A stretch of DNA of 64,000 nucleotides from JAVBQJ01 sp031549115 (GCA_031549115.1 JAVBQJ010000043.1:1-64000); one strand, 5' to 3'. Positions 41,801 to 50,392 are shown, numbered from the stretch's first letter. The notes: generated by a model not told the origin, from the sequence alone. Translations and numbers: made by a program.

Positions 41801-41871
41801 AAAAAATCCAGTAACTTTCACAAAAAATCCAGCAACAATCCATTGACGAACATGGATTTTTTAACTATACT
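41801..41871 (+). promoter_or_regulatory. Promoter of the pilin operon with three AAAAAATCCA sites, probable AraC operators
   Basis: TTGACG (41843-41848), 17-bp spacer, TATACT (41866-41871). AAAAAATCCA occurs at 41801-41810 and 41822-41831, 21 bp (two helical turns) apart in direct orientation, and inverted at 41853-41862 inside the spacer. This is the layout of AraC-type half-sites upstream of, and within, a regulated promoter. Confidence 0.7.
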
Positions 41872-41933
41872 ATTACCAGTAGCACAGCCTGAGTTAAAAA
41901 GCAAATGAACTGTCACCGAAGGAGCGAAGCAAA

Positions 41934-42617
41934 ATGAAGAAAAATGGTTTCACCCTCATAGAATTGCTGGTCGTGATCGCGATCATCGCCATTCTCGCCA
42001 GCATGCTGTTGCCGGCGCTGTCCAAAGCCAGAAGTTCGGCGCAAAAGATCAAGTGCGTCGGCAACCACAAACAGCTCGGGCTGGCGCTCATCATGTACCA
42101 GAACAACAACGACGATTATTTCGTTCCGTTCTACGATGCCGACAAGAATCAGGTCTGGGAAACCAAATTGCTCGATACCGGCGACCTGAGCACCGTGGAC
42201 GTACTGCTGTGTCCGGCGTTGCCCGGAGATGCGCAAAAGACAAACAATGTCGCCTGGGGCGGCTACCTGTATACCGGCATCGGTTACAATGCCGTCGGCG
42301 TGGGCGGCATGAAGGACGGTTACGGCTACGGCATCGACACGCCGCGCAAAGTCACCTCCCTGGAAACCGGCGCCAGCAGCGTTTACGTGGCAATGGAAAG
42401 CAGCTGGGGCGACAATCAGCACGGCTGTTATTATGTGATGCCGTTCCCGGTCACCGACCCCGGCTATGCCGATGCCCGCCACTCCGATTCGATCAATATC
42501 CTGTTTGCCGACGGACACGTGGCCTCCTTCGGCGCGATGGCCGGATGCGGTCCCTTTCCCAACAACGCCTACGGAGTGATCGGCTGGACCGGCGAAGAAT
42601 GGTATTACAGAAAGTAA
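41934..42617 (+). CDS. Prepilin-like protein of the AraC locus
   Basis: 227 residues. MKKNG precedes FTLIELLVVIAII: of the four pilins in the window this is the only one with the canonical Gly at -1. ASMLLPALSKARSSAQKIKC follows. The C-terminal motif is RHSDSINILFADGH (H-x9-DG). AAGGAG precedes the start at a good distance. First gene of the operon after the AraC-type promoter; 14 bp separate it from the secreted enzyme. Confidence 0.9.
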   Translation: MKKNGFTLIELLVVIAIIAILASMLLPALSKARSSAQKIKCVGNHKQLGLALIMYQNNNDDYFVPFYDADKNQVWETKLLDTGDLSTVDVLLCPALPGDAQKTNNVAWGGYLYTGIGYNAVGVGGMKDGYGYGIDTPRKVTSLETGASSVYVAMESSWGDNQHGCYYVMPFPVTDPGYADARHSDSINILFADGHVASFGAMAGCGPFPNNAYGVIGWTGEEWYYRK

Positions 42618-42631
42618 AGGGGTACCGAACA

Positions 42632-45190
42632 ATGAAATTGCGACTCTACCCGATTTTCGCCCTCCTGGCCGCGCTGACGGCCTACGGCGATGCGAATACC
42701 CGCATTTTGACCGCGGAGCCGATCCGGATCGCGCCCCGCGCCGCCGAAGACCCGAAGCGCTTCGACAGTCACGCGATCACCTTCGACCCGATCACGCAAC
42801 ACAACACCACGGCGATTCTGCGCTTGGAATGCCGGATGCAGGCCGACGCCGTCGGCGGCTCCAGCCATATGATGCAGGTCATGATCAACGGCCAGGAGCT
42901 GTTGCCCGCCAAGTCTCGGCTGCAGAACCGGCTGCGGAACAAAGCGCTGACCACGCCGGTGGAGCCGGACGCGCCGATCGCCTGGTATCGCCCGGACGGC
43001 GGCTGGAACGTGCTTTACGCGCCGGATTTCAACCGTGACGCCCTCCCCGGCTTCTATGTCGGCGACCCGTTCGTCTACGAATGGGACATCACCGACCTGG
43101 TTTACGGCGTGGTGGAAAACCGCCTGGAAATCATCAACACCACGCCGGATCTGTATCTGGCGAGCTACTTCAACCCGGATTCCAACCCGTATATATTGAC
43201 CATCGGCAAGGCGGAGATCGACATTCTGCCGCAAGCCAGTCCGATGGTGAAACCGGTCCTCGAAGCCCCCTCGGTCGTCAACCGCGGCGAAGCCGCCGCC
43301 GGACCGGCCGCCTATCGCGGCGAAGTGCTTCCCGGCGGCGGCTTCACCCTCACCGTGGGCGATGTCGCTATTCCGGTTCACACCGTGTTTTCGGTACCTG
43401 GCGGCGGTAGCCTTGAATTGTCCGCCACGACACTGGTGTGCGACGCCTACCGCGTCGAGCGCCGGGTCGACTTCACCCCGCGCCGCGTCGAAGTGCGCGA
43501 CACCATCACCAACCGGAGCGCGACCGAACCGGTCGGAATCGCCTGGCGCAACCGGGCGGAGCTTCCGGGCGATCTGCCGGTCCGACTCGCCGGCAGCCCC
43601 GACGCGGCGCGCGACCGCTACATCTCCTACGGCAATCCGAGCGTTTTCGCGGTATTGCCGAATGGCAAGGGGCTCGGGTTGATCGTCGAGGACGCGGTTT
43701 CGCGCTACCAGACTTATCTGTACGCCGCTCCCGGCGAAAACAGCGATTCGGTCACCGCCGGTTTCGGCTCCGATATGCTGTTCATCCCACCGGGCGCGAG
43801 TTACACGCTCGAATGGGCGGTTTACCCGGTGGATGGTCCGGATTACTACGACTTCGTCAATCTGGTCCGCGCCGACTGGGGCGCCAATTACACCGTCGAC
43901 GGTCCCTGGCGCTGGCAAAGCTATCCATTGCAGGATATGTCCGTGGAGAAGCTGCGCGAGCTTTTCACCCGCCACGGCGTCAAGTATTACATCTGCGAAG
44001 ACTGGGCAGAATGGACTCCGAACGCGCGCGGAACGCAACGGGTGGCGCTGGGTACCGAAGTGCTCGACGACTATTGGAGTGAGCGGCACGACGCACTGAA
44101 GGCATTCACCGCCAAACTCCGCGAAGCCGTTCCCGAGCTCAAATTCCTGCTCTATTACAATTCCATGCGCGAATCGCGCGACGATACGCGGGAACGCTTC
44201 CCGGGATGTCTGCGTACCGATGAATGGGGGAATGACTTCTCCAGCGTTTGGCAAACCGTCGGCGACGTCAATGCCAACTACCTGATGGTTCCGACCGTGG
44301 AGAACACCTTCGGCCGGGCGATGCTCGAGACCGCCCGTTGCTATCTCGACGAACTCGGCTACGACGGTATTTACTGGGATGAGGCCGAAGGCATCTGGTT
44401 CAACCAGATTCTGACCACCTGCAACGAATACGACGGCCATTCGGCGCTGCTCGATCCCGCAACCTCGGCGATCCGGCGCGAGGTCGGCATCATGCCCTTG
44501 CTCTCCCGTGATTTCATCAACGCGGTCACCGATCTCACGACGGAGCGCGGCAAGCTGATGCTGCAGAACGGCCCCACCGGCAGCGCCGACACGCTCGCCC
44601 GCCGGGTGCCGCGGATGACCGAAGTGCAGCACAACGACTATTACGCTTACGAGGGGCATCTTCAGCCGCCGTTGGGGTACATGTGCTGGAACAATGACGG
44701 CTGGCCCGACATGCTCCGGGTGCTGAAGCTCGGCATCATTCCGGCGGTATTCATCAACACGCCGGAGGAGATCGACCTGTGGGCGCATTTGTTCCCGTTC
44801 ACGCCGATTGAAATCCACGCCGGTTATTTGCTCGGCGAAGAGCGCGTCATCGCCACCCACTCCGGTTCGTACGGCTGGCACGGCAGCCGCGACCTCGGCC
44901 GGGTATGGCATTTCAACGCCCAGGGCAGTCTTTCAGGACGGGATTTCCCGACTACGGTGACGACCGAAGCGAAAACCGAAGTCGAGCTCGGGGAATTGGA
45001 GGCGGTGGTGATCGAACGCCTGCCGATGCGCTTCGAACCGCACTCCGGCGCCGCCGTGATCTCGCAAATCGTCTACTCGCAGGATGAGGCCGCCTGCGAC
45101 ATCGACGCCCCCATGGGCGGCGTGTTGACGGTGGATGGAAAAGACTTCGAAGTGCCTCCCGCCTTTCACGGTCGTTTTCAGGCCAGATAA
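42632..45190 (+). CDS. Large secreted glycoside-hydrolase-like protein, 852 aa
   Basis: Signal peptide (KLRLYPIFALLAALTAYG). The N-terminal 370 residues are beta-rich and look like a jelly-roll followed by a supersandwich-type domain (FTPRRVEVRDTITNRSATEPVGIAWRN). A TIM-barrel-like part (about 420-750) contains GYDGIYWDEAEGIWFNQ, where Asp and Glu sit as in many retaining glycosidases and related clan members, and GKLMLQNGPTGS. The C-terminus is a small beta domain. I do not recognise a numbered family with certainty. Follows the pilin gene with AAGGGG as ribosome binding site. Confidence 0.65.
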   Translation: MKLRLYPIFALLAALTAYGDANTRILTAEPIRIAPRAAEDPKRFDSHAITFDPITQHNTTAILRLECRMQADAVGGSSHMMQVMINGQELLPAKSRLQNRLRNKALTTPVEPDAPIAWYRPDGGWNVLYAPDFNRDALPGFYVGDPFVYEWDITDLVYGVVENRLEIINTTPDLYLASYFNPDSNPYILTIGKAEIDILPQASPMVKPVLEAPSVVNRGEAAAGPAAYRGEVLPGGGFTLTVGDVAIPVHTVFSVPGGGSLELSATTLVCDAYRVERRVDFTPRRVEVRDTITNRSATEPVGIAWRNRAELPGDLPVRLAGSPDAARDRYISYGNPSVFAVLPNGKGLGLIVEDAVSRYQTYLYAAPGENSDSVTAGFGSDMLFIPPGASYTLEWAVYPVDGPDYYDFVNLVRADWGANYTVDGPWRWQSYPLQDMSVEKLRELFTRHGVKYYICEDWAEWTPNARGTQRVALGTEVLDDYWSERHDALKAFTAKLREAVPELKFLLYYNSMRESRDDTRERFPGCLRTDEWGNDFSSVWQTVGDVNANYLMVPTVENTFGRAMLETARCYLDELGYDGIYWDEAEGIWFNQILTTCNEYDGHSALLDPATSAIRREVGIMPLLSRDFINAVTDLTTERGKLMLQNGPTGSADTLARRVPRMTEVQHNDYYAYEGHLQPPLGYMCWNNDGWPDMLRVLKLGIIPAVFINTPEEIDLWAHLFPFTPIEIHAGYLLGEERVIATHSGSYGWHGSRDLGRVWHFNAQGSLSGRDFPTTVTTEAKTEVELGELEAVVIERLPMRFEPHSGAAVISQIVYSQDEAACDIDAPMGGVLTVDGKDFEVPPAFHGRFQAR

Positions 45191-45214
45191 AGCTAAAAAT
45201 CAATACTCCGGCGC

Positions 45215-45263
45215 TTGACAAGAAGCGAACGGCACGGTAAATTAAACAGATTTTACCGTGCCG
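45215..45263 (+). promoter_or_regulatory. Promoter with overlapping 12-bp inverted repeat before the MFS gene
   Basis: TTGACA (45215-45220), 17-bp spacer, TAAATT (45238-45243). A perfect stem CGGCACGGTAAA (45230-45241) with 45252-45263 (10-nt loop) overlaps the -10 box and the start region. There is no T-run after it, so an operator is more likely than an intrinsic terminator, though it could also end the upstream transcript. Confidence 0.55.
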
Positions 45264-45288
45264 CTTGGTCCGAAATCCGGGAGTTTTC

Positions 45289-46524
45289 ATGTTGTTGAAT
45301 CGAAATTCATGTCTGATCGCCGCGTTGACGGCACTGTACTTCTGCAGCTTCTTCCAGCGTTTCGCCATTCCGGGGCCGGTCTTCGGCGACCTGCAGCAGC
45401 ACTACGGCCTTTCCGGCGCGCAACTGTCGCTGCTGGGGGCGATGTATGTGGCAATCTATGCGATACTGCAACTTCCGGCGGGCGGTTGGATCGACCGCAA
45501 AGGCGGCATCGTCCCGGCGGCGGTCGGCGGCGTGGCGCTGCTGACCGGGAGTGGAATTTTCCTGCTCGCCCACCACCCTGCCTGGCTCTTCGCCGGACGC
45601 GCCGTCACCGCGGTCGGGGACAGCGTGATGTACCTGGCACTGTTGAAAGAGGTTAGCCGCCGTTGCGCGCCGGAAAGCTTCGCCTCGATTCTCGGGATCG
45701 TGTCGCTGCTGGCATCGCTCGCCGGGGTGATCGCGACGCTGCCGCTGCAGAGCGCGGTCCGGCATTGGGGGTACTTCACCGCGTTCGGCGCGATGTGGGG
45801 ATTCACGCTGGCGGCGGTCGCCGTTTTCATCTTTGCTTTCCGGCGCGACAGTATCGCGTCGGCACCGGTCGCAACCCGGCGGCTGCGGCTGCTGGAGGTG
45901 GGAAAGCGGCTGCGCAACTGGCCGGTATTCCTGGCCATGGCGCTGGATTACGGGATCGTTTTCGCCTTGCAGGTCATCATCGGCATCAAATTCCTCGCCG
46001 ACCGGCAGGGGCTGGGAGCGGAAACGGCTTCCCGCTATCTTTTTATCATGCTGACGGTATCGCTGGTGTTTCTGGTCGGCGCTCCGGCCGTCGGGCGGCG
46101 CTGGTGCGGCAACCGCCATAAACGCTTCGTCATTGCCGGAGCCATGCTGTCGATCGGCGGCTGTCTCGCGCTCCTGTACGGCACCGTCAATCCGCTGCCC
46201 GGTTGGCTCCTGGTGGCGGCATTGTCGGCGGTGGCGATTCAGGGCGGCCACATCCCGATGGCGACGGCACAGCTGAAAGGGTTGAATCCGCCGGAGGATA
46301 TGGCCACCGTCGGCGGCTTATTGGCGGCGACGATCTATCTGGTGATCGCCGTCGAAGCGGGCATTATCGCGTGGGTACTGGATTTTTTCCCGCGTACGGA
46401 AACCGGCTATCCGGCGGCGGCCTATACCGCCATATTCACGCTTTTCCTCTCCGCCGCCTGTGTGGCGCTGGCATGCGCCTGGATCAGCAAAGAAAAGTGC
46501 CCGCAGCCCCTCGAACGGGGTTGA
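45289..46524 (+). CDS. Major facilitator superfamily transporter
   Basis: 411 residues with about 12 transmembrane segments. The loop 2-3 motif is present as GGWIDRKGG (after LQLPA), and the N-terminal half is typical of MFS (FGDLQQHYGLSGAQLSLLGAMYVAIYAILQLPAGGW). The substrate cannot be read; it may export or import a sugar or metabolite. Start ATG 45289 follows GGGAG. It has its own promoter, so its link to the preceding pilin locus is only by position. Confidence 0.87.
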   Translation: MLLNRNSCLIAALTALYFCSFFQRFAIPGPVFGDLQQHYGLSGAQLSLLGAMYVAIYAILQLPAGGWIDRKGGIVPAAVGGVALLTGSGIFLLAHHPAWLFAGRAVTAVGDSVMYLALLKEVSRRCAPESFASILGIVSLLASLAGVIATLPLQSAVRHWGYFTAFGAMWGFTLAAVAVFIFAFRRDSIASAPVATRRLRLLEVGKRLRNWPVFLAMALDYGIVFALQVIIGIKFLADRQGLGAETASRYLFIMLTVSLVFLVGAPAVGRRWCGNRHKRFVIAGAMLSIGGCLALLYGTVNPLPGWLLVAALSAVAIQGGHIPMATAQLKGLNPPEDMATVGGLLAATIYLVIAVEAGIIAWVLDFFPRTETGYPAAAYTAIFTLFLSAACVALACAWISKEKCPQPLERG

Positions 46525-46549
46525 CAAGCCGCGCGGCGCGCTGTATGTT
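46521..46549 (+). promoter_or_regulatory. Promoter of the kinase gene, probably giving a leaderless mRNA
   Basis: TTGACA (46521-46526, overlapping the MFS stop), 17-bp spacer, TATGTT (46544-46549). The kinase ATG is at 46556, six bases after the -10 box, which is where transcription would start. No ribosome binding site is visible. Confidence 0.55.
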
Positions 46550-46555
46550 ATTCTC

Positions 46556-47482
46556 ATGTTGTACAAGTGTCAAAAATGCCAGCATCAATTTGAAACTACC
46601 CGTGAGATGCGCCGGATCGGCTTCTGCCCCCGGTGCGACGACGCTTTGGCCGGCCCCCTGGCCGGCTTGCTGGTGGATGAATTTCAGATTATTGCCCAGC
46701 TCGGGCGCGGCGCCAACGGGATGGTCTATCTGGCCTGGCAGTTGCCGCTGGCCCGGGAAGCGGCGCTGAAGCTGCTGCCGTCCGACCGGGTCGACGACCC
46801 CGAAGCGGTGCACGGTTTTTTCGGTGAAGCCCGCGCCACCGCACGCTTGTGCCACCCGAATATCGTGCAGGCGCTGCAGGCCGGTGTGACCGTCGACGGG
46901 GTGTATTATTTCGCGATGGAGCTGATCGCCGGGAAAAACATCGAGACCATTCTGGAACAATTCGGCCCGCCGGATTACACCGAGACGCTGATGATCGCCG
47001 GAAAGGTCGCCGAAGCGCTGGATTATGCGTGGACGCAGGCGGAAATGGTGCACGGCGACATCAAGCCCGCGAATATCATCCTGACCGCCTCCGGCGAACC
47101 CAAACTGGCCGACCTGGGGCTGGCGCAATTCGGCAAAGCCCGCTACTTCGACATGGCGACGCCGCTGTATGCGTCGCCCGAAGTGATCCTCGGGGAGTGT
47201 GCGAAAATCAGCTTCCGCTCCGACATGTACAGCTTCGGCGCCACGTTGTATGAAATGTTTTCCGGGGAACCGCCCTTTTTCGGCACGGTGCCGGAGAAGG
47301 TTCTGCAAATGCACCTGTACGACAAGGCGGTGCCGCTGGAGAAGAAGCTCGGCTTCTTCGATCCGAAGTTATCCCGTTTCGTCGACCGGCTGCTGGAAAA
47401 GCAACCGGAGAACCGCCCGACATCGTGGAAGATCGTGGCGGACTTCCTGTTGACCCGCGCCCTGGAACAATCCAATGACTGA
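46556..47482 (+). CDS. Serine/threonine protein kinase with N-terminal zinc ribbon
   Basis: 308 residues. A CxxC...CxxC zinc ribbon (Cys5, Cys8, Cys24, Cys27) precedes a Hanks-type kinase: glycine loop LGRGANGMVYLA (49-60), ATP lysine Lys72, catalytic loop HGDIKPAN (166-173, Asp168), DLG (186-188) in place of DFG, and ASPE (APE motif). HGD rather than HRD is common in bacterial kinases. No transmembrane segment or extracellular sensor, so it is cytoplasmic and the zinc ribbon may be its input or docking site. rlmH begins 6 bp after the stop. Target unknown. Confidence 0.88.
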   Translation: MLYKCQKCQHQFETTREMRRIGFCPRCDDALAGPLAGLLVDEFQIIAQLGRGANGMVYLAWQLPLAREAALKLLPSDRVDDPEAVHGFFGEARATARLCHPNIVQALQAGVTVDGVYYFAMELIAGKNIETILEQFGPPDYTETLMIAGKVAEALDYAWTQAEMVHGDIKPANIILTASGEPKLADLGLAQFGKARYFDMATPLYASPEVILGECAKISFRSDMYSFGATLYEMFSGEPPFFGTVPEKVLQMHLYDKAVPLEKKLGFFDPKLSRFVDRLLEKQPENRPTSWKIVADFLLTRALEQSND

Positions 47483-47488
47483 GCCATC

Positions 47489-47923
47489 ATGCTGATAAAA
47501 GTGATCGCCGTCGGACGGCTCCGGGACCGCCATTGGTCGAGCAAGGCCGATGAATTCGCCAAATGGCTTTCGCCCTATGCGAAACTGGAGGTCGTCGAGC
47601 TCAAAGACGCCGGCAAAGAACGCGAAGCCGAATTGATTCTGCAGCAGTTGCGTGACGAAAAAGGGTATATCATCATCCTCAGCGAAGATGGCGCCGAAGT
47701 AACTTCACCCGAACTCGCCGACCGTCTCAGCGCCATCGACCGAAAAATCGTCTTCGTGATCGGCGGCCCCGACGGGTTGACGAGCGCGGTCAAGCAGCGC
47801 GCCCACTGGCTCTGGGCGCTTTCGAAACTGACCTTCACCCACGAAATGGCGCGGGTGCTGCTCTTCGAACAGCTCTACCGCGCCGGTTCCATCGCCCGCG
47901 GCGGCAAGTATCATAATTTCTGA
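47489..47923 (+). CDS. rlmH: 23S rRNA (pseudouridine-1915-N3)-methyltransferase RlmH
   Basis: 144 residues, the usual family length is about 155. SPOUT-fold signatures: VIGGPDGLTSAV (GGPDG at 92-96) for the SAM knot and LTFTHEMARVLLFEQLYRA near the C-terminus, ending in KYHNF (usually YH). It methylates pseudouridine 1915 in helix 69 of 23S rRNA. Downstream of the kinase in the same unit. It faces the glutaredoxin-like gene, 20 bp away. Confidence 0.93.
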   Translation: MLIKVIAVGRLRDRHWSSKADEFAKWLSPYAKLEVVELKDAGKEREAELILQQLRDEKGYIIILSEDGAEVTSPELADRLSAIDRKIVFVIGGPDGLTSAVKQRAHWLWALSKLTFTHEMARVLLFEQLYRAGSIARGGKYHNF

Positions 47924-47943
47924 GCCGCCGCCGCAATGGCGCT

Positions 47944-48207
47944 TCAATTATCGTGGATTACTCCCATTTTCCGCAGGTCGCCCTCCAATTTGGCGGCATC
48001 GAATACCTGGCCCGGACGCCATACGCCCCGGAATTCCATCGTCGGCACCACCCAATCGTCGCCGCCGTTGATCTGTATGACCTTGTCGATCACACTCTGC
48101 GGCTGTTCTTCGATCTCCAGATACCGGAACGGGACATGATGTTCCGTCAACCACTCGACCGTCTTGCGACAATGCGGGCACTGATCCCAGGCGTACACTT
48201 TCAACAT
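47944..48207 (-). CDS. Glutaredoxin-like protein
   Basis: 87 residues. KVYAWDQCPHCRKTVEWL has the redox CPHC (Cys10, Cys13) after the first strand, and VVPTMEF provides the cis-proline. It should reduce disulfides or glutathione mixed disulfides in the cytoplasm. The start ATG at 48207 has AGGAGGG seven bases upstream; the ATG two codons earlier (48213) would sit too close to it. Confidence 0.85.
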   Translation of the reverse strand: MLKVYAWDQCPHCRKTVEWLTEHHVPFRYLEIEEQPQSVIDKVIQINGGDDWVVPTMEFRGVWRPGQVFDAAKLEGDLRKMGVIHDN

Positions 48208-48252
48208 GGCCATCCCTCCTCTTTTGGTTTTTCGCCTACGCTCCACTCCTCT

Positions 48253-48540
48253 TCGCCGCCGGTGCGGCGAGTGTGACGATCACTTCAGCAACTTCGGGGC
48301 CGCGCTCCTTCGGGAGTCGCGCCCCGGCGACCGCGGGGGCGTCCGCCCCTCCCCACCCCGATCGCTCAAGCGCCGCTCGGCTTAGCGCGGACTTGCCGCC
48401 GTCAGGGCGGCAAGTCCTTAGACCGGTTCGCGACCTCCCTACCGGTCGTCCGCTCGCGTCTGCTCCACGGCCGCAGCGGCCGCGGCGCCAGAGCGCCGGC
48501 GCCGCTTCGCGGCGTACCCGTTCGCGCTCTCAGGCGGACG
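48253..48540 (+). repeat. Intergenic multi-hairpin repeat, full form (copy A3)
   Basis: Begins with the 7-bp hairpin 48253-48259/48264-48270 (loop CGGT) and continues with the same chain of stems as 2833-3099 and 19946-20207, including the 11-bp stem 48390-48400/48406-48416. The loop of its long bulged stem is closed as C-TTCG-G. It fills the 367-bp gap between two minus-strand genes. Confidence 0.85.
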
Positions 48541-48574
48541 GGTGGTAGAGCAGGCGCGCGGCAACAGTTGAATT

Positions 48575-50326
48575 TTACTTTTGGCGCAGTTTTTTCTCCA
48601 GCTCTTCCAAGGTGCCGCCCTCGCGCGGCATTTCGACCCCATATTCGCGCGCCTGCGCCAGAAACAAATCCACCAGCTCTTCATAGGACGCCAGCTCCAC
48701 GGTACCGCCCATCTCGTCGTAACGCTGCATTATCGCTAGAAGCAGCGGCAACGTCACCACCCGTACCCGGTACGACAATACCGGGTCGTCTTTTACCGTC
48801 TCATCCGCCAGTATCACCTCTCTCATCGCCGCCGCAATCGTCGGCACCGTCAGCCAATCGGCGGTGTTTTTCCGGAAGCAGCCCAGCTGGATATTCGCCT
48901 TCGCCACCTCGTCCTCCAGCAAATCCAGATAGGCGCGCAGATGCGGCGCGGCGGCGCCATAGTAACCCTGTAGAAATTCGTCGATCAACGCGTTGAGGTC
49001 CTGCGACGAATCCCACATCAGCTGCGCCAATACCCAGGCGCGCATCGCGACGAAGTCGCCGGCGATGCCGCCGGACTGGTAGTCGCCCTGCTCGAAAAGC
49101 GCCACCACCCGGTGCTCCTGAAAGAAGCGAATGTCGTCGGCCAGATACCGCAGATTCGGATGCGGCAACAGATAGTTGGTGAAGTTGGTGACGTAATTCC
49201 AGATCGCCAGCTCCGGCGCAATCTTGGCCCATTCCAACACATCGTCGCGGAACGACGCGTTCGCCTCCGAATTCAGCGGCTTCGAAAAGTCGCACTCGAT
49301 CGAACACAGACGAATCACCACATTGTCATGCGGCCGGATGGTTTTCGGCGCCTTGCGGGTGTATTGGTAAGCCAGAGTTTCGACTTTGACGCCGGGAAAT
49401 TCCTTTTTGACCGCGTCGGCGACATGATTGACCGCCAGCAGCAACGGTCCAGCGGGGGAGCCCTCGGCGTCGATGATTTCCATGCAGCGCGGGCACTGGC
49501 AATAGCGGTAGTTGTCGTTCTGCGACACCGAAATCACCCGCGGATCGGAGGCTTCGCGCAACTTCTGCAACACCACCTGGGTCAACGCCTCCCACACTTC
49601 GGGATTGGTCACACACAGCTGCCCGTAAATATCCGGATTCGGATCGCGGACGCCCTCGAACATTTCAAACCACTCCGGGTGTTCGGCGATATACTCCCGG
49701 CGCGGCAGGAACGTTTCGAAGGTATGGCAGAAACCGATGATTTCATCGTGTCCGCCCAGCTCGGGACCGAGCTGTTCGAAGTGACCGTTGCAGCGCAGGT
49801 GTGACGCAAATTCCGGATGGTTGATCACGTCGTCATAAAAACTCTCCCGGTTCCGGAACGACGGAATATGCCGGATCGACAGCTCCGGAAGCTGCAACTC
49901 TTTTATCTCCGGCACGAAGGTGTCGCGCGAAGTCCACCAGCGCACCCCCAATCGAGCGAGCAACTCGTTGACCGCGTACAGCGGGCCATGCGGCAGGCCG
50001 CCGGTCACAATCAGATCGTTGCCTGTCGTCTGCACCACAATTTCGTCGGTCGCCAGCGTCTTTCCGGCCAGCAACTTCGCCGCCTCCGGCGTGGCGCCGA
50101 CGCGAAGCGCCGGAGCATTCCCGGCTTCACCGTGCCGGATCGGCAATTCGGCGCCGGTGATCCGCTGCAGATACGTCTGCAATTCCCGCCCGGCGGATTC
50201 CTCGACCGGCGTCGGTTTCTCCGGCAACACAATGACATATTCACTGCTGCCGCCGGCCGCCAACGCGACCGCCCAAGACACCGCCGCCATCAACAGCGCA
50301 ACCGCCATACAGGCTACCTTTTTCAT
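48575..50326 (-). CDS. Secreted DUF4838 domain protein, 583 aa
   Basis: Signal peptide (MAVALLMAAVSWAVALAA). Residues 28-150 form the N-terminal alpha-beta domain (AGRELQTYLQRITGAELPI) typical of GH20/GH67-like proteins; the DUF4838 barrel follows with HTFETFLPRREYIAEHPEWF, QLCVTNPEV (237-245) and C-x-C-x2-C at Cys276, Cys278 and Cys281. Shortest of the three family members here: it lacks the N-terminal sandwich and the C-terminal tail. No pilin or regulator is adjacent. Likely function on extracellular polysaccharide is inference. Strong promoter at 50364-50392. Confidence 0.8.
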   Translation of the reverse strand: MKKVACMAVALLMAAVSWAVALAAGGSSEYVIVLPEKPTPVEESAGRELQTYLQRITGAELPIRHGEAGNAPALRVGATPEAAKLLAGKTLATDEIVVQTTGNDLIVTGGLPHGPLYAVNELLARLGVRWWTSRDTFVPEIKELQLPELSIRHIPSFRNRESFYDDVINHPEFASHLRCNGHFEQLGPELGGHDEIIGFCHTFETFLPRREYIAEHPEWFEMFEGVRDPNPDIYGQLCVTNPEVWEALTQVVLQKLREASDPRVISVSQNDNYRYCQCPRCMEIIDAEGSPAGPLLLAVNHVADAVKKEFPGVKVETLAYQYTRKAPKTIRPHDNVVIRLCSIECDFSKPLNSEANASFRDDVLEWAKIAPELAIWNYVTNFTNYLLPHPNLRYLADDIRFFQEHRVVALFEQGDYQSGGIAGDFVAMRAWVLAQLMWDSSQDLNALIDEFLQGYYGAAAPHLRAYLDLLEDEVAKANIQLGCFRKNTADWLTVPTIAAAMREVILADETVKDDPVLSYRVRVVTLPLLLAIMQRYDEMGGTVELASYEELVDLFLAQAREYGVEMPREGGTLEELEKKLRQK

Positions 50327-50363
50327 CCCCGTTTTCCCTTTCCGTTATAAATATCTCTTTTAC

Positions 50364-50392
50364 ATTATAAACAACAAAACTTCAAAAGTCAA
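50364..50392 (-). promoter_or_regulatory. Promoter of the DUF4838 gene at 48575
   Basis: Minus strand TTGACT (50392-50387), 17-bp spacer, TATAAT (50369-50364); leader about 30 bases. Confidence 0.75.

Noticed and set aside
41794..41821. GTG start nine codons upstream for the AraC regulator
   Set aside because: It would place one of the direct-repeat operator sites in the coding sequence, and the next codon context offers no better ribosome binding site than ATG 41794.
42605..44911. A 768-codon minus-strand open frame
   Set aside because: Antisense to the secreted enzyme at 42632-45190, which has a signal peptide, ribosome binding site and operon context.
45230..45263. Rho-independent terminator after the secreted enzyme gene
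   Set aside because: The stem is perfect but no T-run follows, and it overlaps a good promoter; recorded as an operator-like element instead.
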